From: Chryseolinea lacunae
GTDB taxonomy: Bacteria > Bacteroidota > Bacteroidia > Cytophagales > Cyclobacteriaceae
Assembly (NCBI RefSeq): GCF_016735595.1
Contig: NZ_JAERRB010000004.1
Span: 372,001 to 436,000 of the forward strand
Length of the DNA: 64,000 nt
Direction of reading: 5' to 3'
This document shows positions 1 through 8,336 of this stretch, piece after piece; within the stretch, counting starts at the first letter, position 1, and the number at the start of each line of letters is the position of its first letter. The notes under the pieces were generated by a model. It searched no databases. It saw only the letters and a program-made list of their open reading frames with translations, and was not told where the DNA came from. A program made the position numbers and the translations under genes.

Positions 1-524
1 AACTTCAGAGCAAACAAGTCTACACGTGAAACGAGCAATGCCGAAAACAGCACAGCAATGCCGGCCAGCGCCAGTGGGTTGGCCATGATGTTGAATGAGC
101 CGAAACTCAGAAACGGCAGGGCCGTGAGAAAAATGGCGTTGGCGGGTGTTGGCAATCCTTTGAAGGAATCGGACTGCGTGGTGTCGATGTTAAAAATGGC
201 CAGGCGCAACCCCGAGCAGATTGCGATGAGCAGGGCCACGTATTGCAGGTTTGGGATGGGCGATGTCAACACCAGCGCCTTGTAGATGAACAGGGCGGGC
301 AGTGCGCCAAAGCTCACCATGTCGGCCATGGAATCAAGCTCTTTGCCAATGGGCGACGACACGTGGAGCCACCGGGCGGCAAAGCCGTCAAAAAAATCGA
401 AGAGGCATGCGGCCCACACAAAGTAGGCCGTGGGCACAGTGGCGTTGTCCCACAGCGAAATGATGCCCAGCATGCCGCATAGCAGGTTGCTACAGGTTAA
501 AAAATTTGGAAGATACTTCATCAT
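1..524 (-). CDS. pssA: CDP-diacylglycerol--serine O-phosphatidyltransferase, 3' end missing
   Basis: This integral membrane enzyme joins serine to CDP-diacylglycerol to make phosphatidylserine, the precursor of phosphatidylethanolamine. The reading frame starts with tandem ATGs at 524 and 521 (MMKYLPNFLTCSN) and runs off the left edge after about 174 codons. The CDP-alcohol phosphatidyltransferase signature DGxxARx8GxxxDxxxD is complete: DGFAAR, then G, D and D at the right spacing in SSPIGKELDSMAD. Hydrophobic segments flank it. The gene begins 6 bases after the stop of the MBL-fold hydrolase, so the two are probably co-transcribed. The serine specificity follows from overall similarity to the family; a phosphatidylglycerophosphate synthase is less likely. 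Confidence 0.9.
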   Translation of the reverse strand, partial: MMKYLPNFLTCSNLLCGMLGIISLWDNATVPTAYFVWAACLFDFFDGFAARWLHVSSPIGKELDSMADMVSFGALPALFIYKALVLTSPIPNLQYVALLIAICSGLRLAIFNIDTTQSDSFKGLPTPANAIFLTALPFLSFGSFNIMANPLALAGIAVLFSALLVSRVDLFALK

Positions 525-530
525 GAAAGA

Positions 531-1181
531 TCAGGTTGAGATCACGGCGCAAAACGGATTTGTTTTCTTTTCGAAACCGATGGTGGTTTCCGGTCCGTGA
601 CCCGGATACACCGTGACGTCGTCTGGCAAGGTAAAAAGTTTTTGATGGATGCTTTGAATGAGCGTGTCAAAATCTCCGCCGGGCAAATCGGTGCGGCCAA
701 TACTGTTTCGAAACAACACATCGCCGCCAATCACAACCTTTTCTCCGGCGTGATAGAACGCGATGTGGCCCGGCGCATGACCCGGCACGAAAAGCACGCT
801 AAACACCTGATTACCAAAGCACACTTCGTCGCCTTCCGTCAGATAGCCATCGGGTGTTGCCTCGTGGTAGAGGTTGAAGCCATAGTGGGGAGCATACACT
901 TTCACGGCCTTCAGCACCGGCTCGTCGCTGGCGTGAATGTAGAATTTTGTTTTGTAGGTCTCCTTCACAAAGGCATTGCCCAGCACATGGTCGACATGGC
1001 AGTGTGTGTTCAATAGTTTTTGCACCGACAGCTGATGATCCGAAATGAAGTCGGTGAGCTCGGCTTTCTCTGCCGCGTCGTAGCACCCGGGGTCGATGAT
1101 CACACACTCCTTTGTTTCGTCGTATAACACATACGTGTTCTCCTGAAAGGGATTAAAAACGAATACCTGGACGTGAAGCAT
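531..1181 (-). CDS. MBL-fold metallohydrolase, glyoxalase II-like (216 aa)
   Basis: This is a small metallo-beta-lactamase-fold hydrolase of the YcbL/glyoxalase II type that acts in the cytoplasm. The metal site is intact: THCHVDH gives HxHxDH, GHAPGH gives the next histidine, GGDVLF the bridging aspartate and YPGHGPETT the last histidine. The length of 216 residues suits the short glyoxalase II-like family, which lacks the C-terminal domain of true GloB. The substrate cannot be read from the sequence; thioesters such as S-lactoyl conjugates are the usual guess. It lies just upstream of pssA in the same direction. Confidence 0.87.
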   Translation of the reverse strand: MLHVQVFVFNPFQENTYVLYDETKECVIIDPGCYDAAEKAELTDFISDHQLSVQKLLNTHCHVDHVLGNAFVKETYKTKFYIHASDEPVLKAVKVYAPHYGFNLYHEATPDGYLTEGDEVCFGNQVFSVLFVPGHAPGHIAFYHAGEKVVIGGDVLFRNSIGRTDLPGGDFDTLIQSIHQKLFTLPDDVTVYPGHGPETTIGFEKKTNPFCAVIST

Positions 1182-1320
1182 GGTGCTGAAATTTTTTTCA
1201 AAGTAAACGGAATTTTACACGATGCCCGCCCCGTGCGCTTCAATATTTGTGATTGGGCTTCATTCATTCGGCAACGAGGTGAAAAATGCTACGGAGTTTA
1301 TGTAGTTTGGCGCCCCAGAA

Positions 1321-2391
1321 ATGACCTCCCGAAGTGTAGCCTATATAATTGTCGGTCAGGGCCTCGCCGGCTCGGCCGTGGCCTTGCAATTGCTGCGGCA
1401 GGGCAAGCGCATTCTCGTGATCGACCAACCCTCGCGAAACACCTCGTCGCGCATCGCCGCAGGCCTCTTCAATCCCATCACGGGTCGCAAAATGGTGAAG
1501 ACCTGGATGGCCGATTCATTGTTTCCCTATCTCTTCAATTTCTACCGCGAAGCCGAGTCGCTGACGGCGCGGAAATTTTTTCATCCCATGCCGCTCTACC
1601 GGCCCTTTCATTCCATTGAAGAACAAAATGAGTGGATGGGAAAAAGCGCCACTCCGGCCTATGCGCCCTATATCGAGAAAATAACGACAGGTTCTACCTA
1701 TCCAAACGTGAACGACCCCTATGGCGGACTGTTGCTGCAGCAATGCGGCTATGTGGACACGACGACCTATACCGCCGCCGTGGGTGAGCTGATTGCCCGC
1801 GAGGGCATTTTGCTACAGGAAGATCTGGACGAAAACGCCTTGACTATCGGGCAAGGCGTGGTGCGCTATCGCGATGTGGAAGCGGGCGGCATCATTTTTT
1901 GTAACGGAGTGCATACCACGCCCTGGTTCAATTGGTTGCCGGTGAAACCGTTGAAAGGGGAGGCCATCCGCATCCGTGCGTCGTTTGACGAGCACGTGAT
2001 CCTGAACCGGGGTGTCTACATGGTGCCGACCGGTGAGCCTGGCGCCTGGCGGGTGGGGGCTACCTATGATTTTCAAAACAGCGGCCCGGGCGTGACCGAA
2101 AGCGCGCGAAAAGAATTGCACGACAAGATAAATGAACTGGTACATTTCCCCGTTGATGTAACGGGCCAGGAGTGGGGCGTGCGACCGACCACCCCAGACC
2201 GGCGGCCGTTGCTGGGAAAACATCCCGAAAACGATTCGGTTTTTGTGTTTAATGGCATGGGCACCAAAGGGGTGAGCCTCGCCCCCTATTTTTCGGAGGT
2301 TTTGATCCAGGCGCTGCAAAATATGAAGCCGTTAAACAAAGAGGTAGATATCGAACGTTATAAATTATTATATTGGACTTCCCCAAAATGA
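1321..2391 (+). CDS. FAD-dependent oxidoreductase, DAO family (356 aa)
   Basis: The N-terminus carries a Rossmann FAD-binding motif (VGQGLAGSAVALQLL, a GxGxxG variant), followed by the DAO-family pattern around SSRIAAGLFNPITGR. Near the C-terminus GVRPTTPDRRPLLG and FNGMGTKGVSLAP match the second FAD-contact region of glycine/D-amino-acid oxidases and MnmC-like enzymes. The amine or amino acid oxidised is not evident. Its stop codon overlaps the start of the next gene in an ATGA junction, so the pair is probably translationally coupled. Confidence 0.85.
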   Translation: MTSRSVAYIIVGQGLAGSAVALQLLRQGKRILVIDQPSRNTSSRIAAGLFNPITGRKMVKTWMADSLFPYLFNFYREAESLTARKFFHPMPLYRPFHSIEEQNEWMGKSATPAYAPYIEKITTGSTYPNVNDPYGGLLLQQCGYVDTTTYTAAVGELIAREGILLQEDLDENALTIGQGVVRYRDVEAGGIIFCNGVHTTPWFNWLPVKPLKGEAIRIRASFDEHVILNRGVYMVPTGEPGAWRVGATYDFQNSGPGVTESARKELHDKINELVHFPVDVTGQEWGVRPTTPDRRPLLGKHPENDSVFVFNGMGTKGVSLAPYFSEVLIQALQNMKPLNKEVDIERYKLLYWTSPK

Positions 2392-5300
2392 ATATGAATT
2401 TGCGAAGCGGATTACGATTACTCTCAGCCCTTTTCCTGCTCAGTTTTTTTCCAGCGAAAGCACAGCAATCGCGGGAGAATTTTGGCAAGAACCGGATCCA
2501 ATACAGGCAGTTTGACTGGGTGTATCTCAGCGGAGAAAATTTCGACGTCTACTACTACGACGCCCGCAAGGCCGTGGCCCAGGAAGCCCTTGAATACCTG
2601 GAAGGAGAGTTCGACCGCGTCACCGACCTGATCGGCTATCCGCCCTACTTCAAAACAAAAGTATTTCTCTACAACTCCCTCAGCGACCTGCGCCAGAGCA
2701 ACGTGGGGCTCAATCACAACGTGTTTAATGTGGGGGGCGAAACGGAATTCATCAAACCCTATGTGGAAGTGGCCCACCTGGGAACAGCGCAGGAATTTAA
2801 AGACGAACTGCTCTTCCAGATCTCCGACCTCATGATTCATGAAATGATGTTCGGTGGCAATTTGAAAGAGATGTTTCAGAGCTCCATCCTCATGAACCTG
2901 CCCGATTGGTTTGTGGACGGCTCCTCGCTCTATGTGGCCCGTGGCTGGAGCATGGAGATGGACGACTACATCCGCCAGCTCATGAAAACCCGCCGGGCAA
3001 AACGCGCAACCAAACTTTCCGGAAAAGAAGCCGGTCTGGTCGGACAATCCATCTGGAATTTTATTGCCGAAAAATATGGCAAGAGCAGCGTGGCCAACAT
3101 CCTCAACTATACCCGGGTAACACGCAATGAAGAGAAAAGCATTCTCATTACGCTGGGCATAAGTTTCAAACAACTGCTCACCGAATGGCAGAAGTATTAT
3201 TCCGACATGGAAGGCACCGTGAGCAAGTCGTATATCAGCCCGGAAGAGTCAACCTCGTTCACCCAGCAGCATAACAAAACCACGGAGTTTACCACCGTGA
3301 AAATCAGCCCCGACGGACGCAACATCGCCTACGCCGAAAACGACCGCGGCCGCTTCATTGTGAAAGTGCGCTCGCTGGAAACCGGCCGTGAGAAAACCAT
3401 TCTCTCCGGCGGCAGCAAAGTGATCAAGCAGCGGGTAGACTACAGCCTGCCGCTGCTCGCGTGGTCAGACGCCAGCACCCTGGGGGTGATCGGTGTGAAG
3501 AACGGCCAATATGTTTTCTGGCTCTACGATTTTAACACGCGCACCAAATTGCCGCGACAGCTCGAACGCTTCAGCAACATTCGCAGCTTCAGCTTCTCGG
3601 GCAACGGTCGCCTCATCATTCTCAGCGCAGACTTCGAAGGCAAGAGCGATTTGTTTCTGCTGAGCTCCAAACGAGACCGCGTGCGTCGGCTCACCAACGA
3701 CCTCTATGACGATCTTGATCCCAGTTTCATTCCCAATACCAACCGGATCGTGTTTTCGTCGAACCGCACCACCGACACCCTGCGTGCCAATGCCAAGCCA
3801 CAGTTCGAGCAACTCACCAACAACTACAACCTGTTTGTGTATGACCTCGACAGCACCAAGTTTCTGTTGACGCGCTTAACCAACACGCTCAGCAAAGATC
3901 ATTCGCCTCAAGCCATCGACGAAGACAACTTCTATTACCTCAGCGATCAGCGTGGCATTGTGAACCTGTTCAAATTCAATCGCCCCACGGGCATCTACTC
4001 GCAGGTCACCAACTACAACTCCAGCATCAAAGACATCGACATCAGCTTCCCCAATCAAACCATGGCCATGGTGATGACGGAAGACATGAAGCAAAACATT
4101 TTCGTGGACCGTTCTTTCAACCTCAGCCGTCAGGTGTTCACCCCCGCTACGCGCCGCAAAGATTTGCAGCAGGCACGGGTGATACGCGAACGAAGAAAGC
4201 AGGAGGAAAATAAAAACATGAGCATCCGCGACCTGCTCAACTCGCGCCTGAAAGAAGCACAACCCCGACGCGACACCACACCGGCATTGCCACAACAAAA
4301 CCCGGCGAGAACCGACTCAACCATTGTGCAAAATGGACCGCCACCTGCCGTGAGTCCCGACAAAATGGGAGAGCCTTCTGAAACGCCAACCCGCCAGGAT
4401 GAAGTGAACACGGACAACTATGCGTTTGGCGACGAGCCCAAGAAACCTGAAGTACAACGCCCTGTTCAAACCACGCCGGCCGATGCCACGAAACAAAAAC
4501 CAACCAATCGTGCCGACGCCGTGAACACAGACAACTATGTGTTTGGCGACGAGGAAAAGAAACCCGCACCGTCGCTACCCGTCGTACCGGCCGACACCAC
4601 CAAGACCGGACAGGCGAAGAAGCCGGATGTTGTGAACACCGACAACTATACGTTTGAAGATGAAGCGGTGAAGGCCCAGCCCAGCGAATCGTTTCTGACC
4701 CGCTACATGAAAGCGCGCGAGAAGAGCCGAATCACCGGCCCCTTCCCCTACGAATCGAAATTCAGCTCCAACAACCTGGTGACCTCGCTGGTAGTGGACC
4801 CGTTGCGCGGACTGGGGGTTTCCATCGAAACGCAGATGAACGACATGCTGGAGAACTACCGCTTCTTTGGCGGGTTGATGACCAGTGTTGATTTGCGCAA
4901 TGGCGATTTCTTTGCTGAATTTCAATACCTGAAATCGCTTATCGACTTTGGTATGCGCGTAGACCGGAAAGGTATCCGCTGGGCAGCCGAGCCCGAAACC
5001 GAAGGCGAACAAGGCGAGCTGTTTCACTACTCGCTGAACCGTGTGGAGTTGAGCGCGTCGTTGCCGATTTCGGATCGCATACGTTTCACGATCAAACCTT
5101 TTGGTGCTCTTGCGCGCTCTGTCGATCTGGGCGAAGCAGACTATCCCACCGCGCCGCCAACTGTTGCGCCGGTCAATAATTTGTATGCCGGTATCAAGTC
5201 GGAACTGGTCTACGACAACTCTGTGTCAACGGGCCTCAACCTTATTGAAGGCACACGTGCAAAGATCAGTTTCCAAAACTATCAGGGGCTGCAAAACGCC

Positions 5301-5945
5301 GACCTCGGTTTCAGCCAGGCATCTATCGACGTGCGTCACTATCAAAAAATCTATCGGGAAATTGTGTTTGCCGTACGCGGATTTGCAGGAACGTTCTTTG
5401 GCAATTCACCAAAAAAATATTTGCTGGGCGGCATGGACAACTGGTTGTTTAACAAGACCCGCAAAGACGGGAAGACCAGCGAAGGTCAACCCAATCCATT
5501 GGGCTATCCCAGAGAAAATCAGGACATTTTGTTTGTGGAATACGCCACGTCGCTTCGCGGCTTTGACTATGCCACATTGTTTGGCAACAGCGTGATGATG
5601 GCCAACGCCGAATTCAGGGTGCCGCTGGTGAAGGCCTTGTCCAACGGGCCTATCTCTTCAAACTTCCTGCGCAACATGCAGTTCATTGCCTTCTACGACA
5701 TCGGCACCGCGTGGTCGGGCAAGCCGCCGTTCAGCTCGGGTAACAGCGTGAGCTATGAAGAAATAACCCAGGCGCCGTTCAAAGCGCAAATCAAAAACTA
5801 CCTCAACCCCTGGCTCTATAGCTACGGACTTGGCGCGCGCACGGTGTTGCTGGGCTACTACATGAAGTTCGATGTGGCGTGGCCCGTCGAAAACTATGAA
5901 GTGTCTAAACCCCGCCTGCACGTGACGCTGGGCTTTGACTTCTAG
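2388..5945 (+). CDS. Secreted TolB-like propeller plus outer-membrane beta-barrel protein (1185 aa)
   Basis: The start is taken at ATG 2388, overlapping the upstream stop, which gives a signal peptide (LRLLSALFLLSFFPAKAQQ). Residues about 25-260 resemble a gluzincin-type peptidase domain but with HEMMF (H151) instead of HExxH and WFVDG (D177) where WFxEG is usual. Residues about 280-590 hold WD40/PD40 repeats with phrases such as ISPDGRNIAYAEND and IPNTNRIVFSSNR, as in TolB. A charged linker contains three copies of VNTDNYxFxDE at residues 673, 712 and 749. The last 400 residues look like a surface-antigen (BamA/Omp85) barrel ending in LHVTLGFDF, an aromatic C-terminus as expected for Bam-dependent insertion. 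I infer an outer-membrane protein with a periplasmic propeller; its function is unknown. Confidence 0.8.
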   Translation: MNMNLRSGLRLLSALFLLSFFPAKAQQSRENFGKNRIQYRQFDWVYLSGENFDVYYYDARKAVAQEALEYLEGEFDRVTDLIGYPPYFKTKVFLYNSLSDLRQSNVGLNHNVFNVGGETEFIKPYVEVAHLGTAQEFKDELLFQISDLMIHEMMFGGNLKEMFQSSILMNLPDWFVDGSSLYVARGWSMEMDDYIRQLMKTRRAKRATKLSGKEAGLVGQSIWNFIAEKYGKSSVANILNYTRVTRNEEKSILITLGISFKQLLTEWQKYYSDMEGTVSKSYISPEESTSFTQQHNKTTEFTTVKISPDGRNIAYAENDRGRFIVKVRSLETGREKTILSGGSKVIKQRVDYSLPLLAWSDASTLGVIGVKNGQYVFWLYDFNTRTKLPRQLERFSNIRSFSFSGNGRLIILSADFEGKSDLFLLSSKRDRVRRLTNDLYDDLDPSFIPNTNRIVFSSNRTTDTLRANAKPQFEQLTNNYNLFVYDLDSTKFLLTRLTNTLSKDHSPQAIDEDNFYYLSDQRGIVNLFKFNRPTGIYSQVTNYNSSIKDIDISFPNQTMAMVMTEDMKQNIFVDRSFNLSRQVFTPATRRKDLQQARVIRERRKQEENKNMSIRDLLNSRLKEAQPRRDTTPALPQQNPARTDSTIVQNGPPPAVSPDKMGEPSETPTRQDEVNTDNYAFGDEPKKPEVQRPVQTTPADATKQKPTNRADAVNTDNYVFGDEEKKPAPSLPVVPADTTKTGQAKKPDVVNTDNYTFEDEAVKAQPSESFLTRYMKAREKSRITGPFPYESKFSSNNLVTSLVVDPLRGLGVSIETQMNDMLENYRFFGGLMTSVDLRNGDFFAEFQYLKSLIDFGMRVDRKGIRWAAEPETEGEQGELFHYSLNRVELSASLPISDRIRFTIKPFGALARSVDLGEADYPTAPPTVAPVNNLYAGIKSELVYDNSVSTGLNLIEGTRAKISFQNYQGLQNADLGFSQASIDVRHYQKIYREIVFAVRGFAGTFFGNSPKKYLLGGMDNWLFNKTRKDGKTSEGQPNPLGYPRENQDILFVEYATSLRGFDYATLFGNSVMMANAEFRVPLVKALSNGPISSNFLRNMQFIAFYDIGTAWSGKPPFSSGNSVSYEEITQAPFKAQIKNYLNPWLYSYGLGARTVLLGYYMKFDVAWPVENYEVSKPRLHVTLGFDF

Positions 5946-5977
5946 ACGATCAAATCATTTTTACAAAAGCAAAGGAT

Positions 5978-6011
5978 AAACATACATCCCTTCACAAGGC
6001 GATGTATGTTT
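5978..6011 (+). terminator. Inverted repeat, possible terminator
   Basis: An 11-base perfect inverted repeat (AAACATACATC / GATGTATGTTT) with a 12-base loop lies 33 bases after the barrel gene's stop, followed by a T-rich stretch. The stem is AT-rich, so termination strength is doubtful. It may instead be a regulatory site ahead of yicC. Confidence 0.45.
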
Positions 6012-6071
6012 TGTATTTTGCAGACCGCTATTCAGAAGACAGCACTATCCTGACCCAAACATCTTGACTTC

Positions 6072-6950
6072 ATGATCAAATCCATGACAGGCTTCGGCCA
6101 AAGCACAACCGACGACGGCCTGGTTCAAATTTCTGCGGAGATCAAAAGCCTCAATTCCAAATTTCTGGACCTGAGCCTGCGCCTCCCAAAACTCTTTTCC
6201 GACAAGGAGATTGAAGTGAGAAACATGATCAGCGAAAAGCTGGAGCGCGGCAAAGTGGCCATCAACATCGACTATCAACGCCACGGCGAAGCCGAAACAA
6301 AACAAGCCTACAACGAAGTGCTGTTCGCCGCCTATTATGCGGAACTAAAAAAACTGGCCGACCGTGTGGAGGCACCCTACGAAGGTCTGTTCGAGCTTGC
6401 GCTCAATTCGCCCGACGTCATTCAGGGCAAAGCCAAAGAAACCAGCGACGAAGAAGAGTGGAAGAAAGTGAAGGCCTGCATCGAAGCCACCATCGAAAAA
6501 TGTGAAGCCTTTCGCAAAGCCGAAGGCAAGGTGCTCGAAAAAGTGCTCACCGACAGCATCAACGAAATAGCAAAACAACTGAAGTTTGTTGATGAACTTG
6601 ACCCCAAACGCGTGGAGCGCATCCGCGAAAGATTGAAGGGCAACGTGGTGTCGTTTTTCGGAGAAGAAGGCTTCGACACCAATCGGCTGGAGCAGGAAAT
6701 CATTTTCTATATCGAGAAGCTCGACATCAACGAAGAGAAAGTTCGCCTGAAGGCACACCTCGACTATTTTGTTCAGGCCGTGCGCGAGGCGCAGAGCAAT
6801 GGCAAGAAGCTGGGCTTTATCAGCCAGGAGATTGGCCGCGAAATAAACACCATCGGCTCCAAGGCGAGCGACGCCGCCATTCAAAAACACGTGGTGGTCA
6901 TGAAAGAAGAGTTGGAAAAAATCAAAGAGCAGTTGAACAATGTGGTGTAA
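6072..6950 (+). CDS. yicC: YicC/YloC family endoribonuclease (292 aa)
   Basis: The protein opens with the family hallmark MIKSMTGFGQ and ends with the conserved C-terminal block (GKKLGFISQEIGREINTIGSKASDAAIQ, then VVMKEELEKIKEQLNNV). Its 292 residues match the usual length of about 290. Members such as E. coli YicC are endoribonucleases that influence RNA turnover. It stands alone between the barrel gene and the transporter. Confidence 0.93.
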   Translation: MIKSMTGFGQSTTDDGLVQISAEIKSLNSKFLDLSLRLPKLFSDKEIEVRNMISEKLERGKVAINIDYQRHGEAETKQAYNEVLFAAYYAELKKLADRVEAPYEGLFELALNSPDVIQGKAKETSDEEEWKKVKACIEATIEKCEAFRKAEGKVLEKVLTDSINEIAKQLKFVDELDPKRVERIRERLKGNVVSFFGEEGFDTNRLEQEIIFYIEKLDINEEKVRLKAHLDYFVQAVREAQSNGKKLGFISQEIGREINTIGSKASDAAIQKHVVVMKEELEKIKEQLNNVV

Positions 6951-7040
6951 GGCGAAGGGTTTCCAGAGCTTTCAGAATTTTCTTCAGACACAGACGCGTT
7001 GTTGCGTGTTTGTGAGATCAGGTTGAACCCATACTAGCGC

Positions 7041-8327
7041 ATGCGAACTGTCAATACCTGGAAAAGCGTTGTCATCTGGTCCATCATCTCGGCTGCCTTC
7101 ATTGGTCCGGGCACGGTCACCACGGCCGTATCGGCCGGTTCCATTTTTAAACTGTCATTGTTGTGGTCGGTGGTGTTTGCCACCGTGGCCTGCATCATGT
7201 TGCAGGAAATCGCTGCGCGCATCACCATCGCCAGTGGTTTGAATGTGGGGCAGGCACTAAAGAAAAAATTCGGAAGTCGCCATGGCGCAACGTTGCAATG
7301 GCTGGTGGGTGGAAGTGTGATCGCCGGCTGTGCAGCCTATGAAGCCGGAAACATTATGGGTGCTGTGTCGGGCATGAACCTCATCACGGGCATGAACATT
7401 AAGGTGCTCACAGTAATCATCTCACTCACATCGTTTGCTGTGTTGTGGATAGGCAATCCTTCGTGGATCTCCAACCTCATGACGTTTCTGGTGGCGGTGA
7501 TGGGCGTGTCGTTTTTGCTGCTGGCCTTTGGGCAACATTTTTCGGTGGGCGAAATTTTCACCGCGTCTGTTGTTCCATCCATACCCGCCGGAAGCGAATT
7601 GCTGGTGTTGGGGCTGGTAGGCACCACGGTGGTTCCCTATAATCTCTTTCTGGGTTCGGGCATTAGTAAGGGACAGACCATTCCGTTTATGCGTGTGGGC
7701 CTGGCCATTTCGGTTTTTATTGGTGGCCTGATCACCGCTGCCATACTTGTGGCGGGAACAGCCGTGGTCGACTTCTCCTCGTTTCCCATTCTCTTCGCTG
7801 AGTTCGAAGCCAAGTCGAGCTACCTGGGGGCAGTGGCCATGGCGTTGGGTTTGTTTGCCGCGGGTTTCTCGTCGGCCATCACCTCGCCCTATGCATCGGC
7901 CGTCATTGCCCGCACGGTGTTTGAAATGAAGAATGAAAACTATGTGAAGATTGTATGGATATTGGTGTTGCTCACCGGCTTCATGTTCGGCATCAGCGGC
8001 CTCAGGCCCATTCCCGTTATATTGGTGGTGCAGGCCCTGAATGGATTGATACTGCCCTTGCTTGTGGCCTTCCTCATTCTGGTGGTGAACGACCGGTCGA
8101 TAATGCCCGACGAACATCGCCCGTCTGTTTTGTACAACGTCATCCTTCTGTTCGTGCTTTTTGCTGTGTTAATGATAAGCCTCAACAACATCGAGAAACC
8201 TGTGGCCACAGCGTTCAACCTTCCGGGAAATCATCTGGGTGCTATGGTTGTGATCACCAGCCTCGTGGTGGTGGCCGTGGCGTGGGTCGTCTTTCACACA
8301 GACGGTCGCACGAGTGAGGAGGTTTAA
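7041..8327 (+). CDS. NRAMP-like divalent-cation transporter with non-canonical metal site (428 aa)
   Basis: A multi-spanning inner-membrane protein with about eleven hydrophobic segments and the NRAMP order of conserved blocks: GPGTVTTAVSAG in segment 1, LQEIAARITIASG after it, and GTTVVPYNLFLGS in segment 6. Canonical NRAMP carriers have DPGN in segment 1 and A-x-x-MPHN in segment 6. Here aligned positions read G22, T25, T195 and V198, with Y200 in place of His. Three or four of the usual Mn/Fe ligands are therefore absent. The fold assignment is firm, the substrate is open: Mg2+ (as in NRMT proteins) or another cation is possible. It converges on the arginase-fold gene with 9 bases between stops. 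Confidence 0.82.
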   Translation: MRTVNTWKSVVIWSIISAAFIGPGTVTTAVSAGSIFKLSLLWSVVFATVACIMLQEIAARITIASGLNVGQALKKKFGSRHGATLQWLVGGSVIAGCAAYEAGNIMGAVSGMNLITGMNIKVLTVIISLTSFAVLWIGNPSWISNLMTFLVAVMGVSFLLLAFGQHFSVGEIFTASVVPSIPAGSELLVLGLVGTTVVPYNLFLGSGISKGQTIPFMRVGLAISVFIGGLITAAILVAGTAVVDFSSFPILFAEFEAKSSYLGAVAMALGLFAAGFSSAITSPYASAVIARTVFEMKNENYVKIVWILVLLTGFMFGISGLRPIPVILVVQALNGLILPLLVAFLILVVNDRSIMPDEHRPSVLYNVILLFVLFAVLMISLNNIEKPVATAFNLPGNHLGAMVVITSLVVVAVAWVVFHTDGRTSEEV

Positions 8328-8336
8328 GCGGATCGA

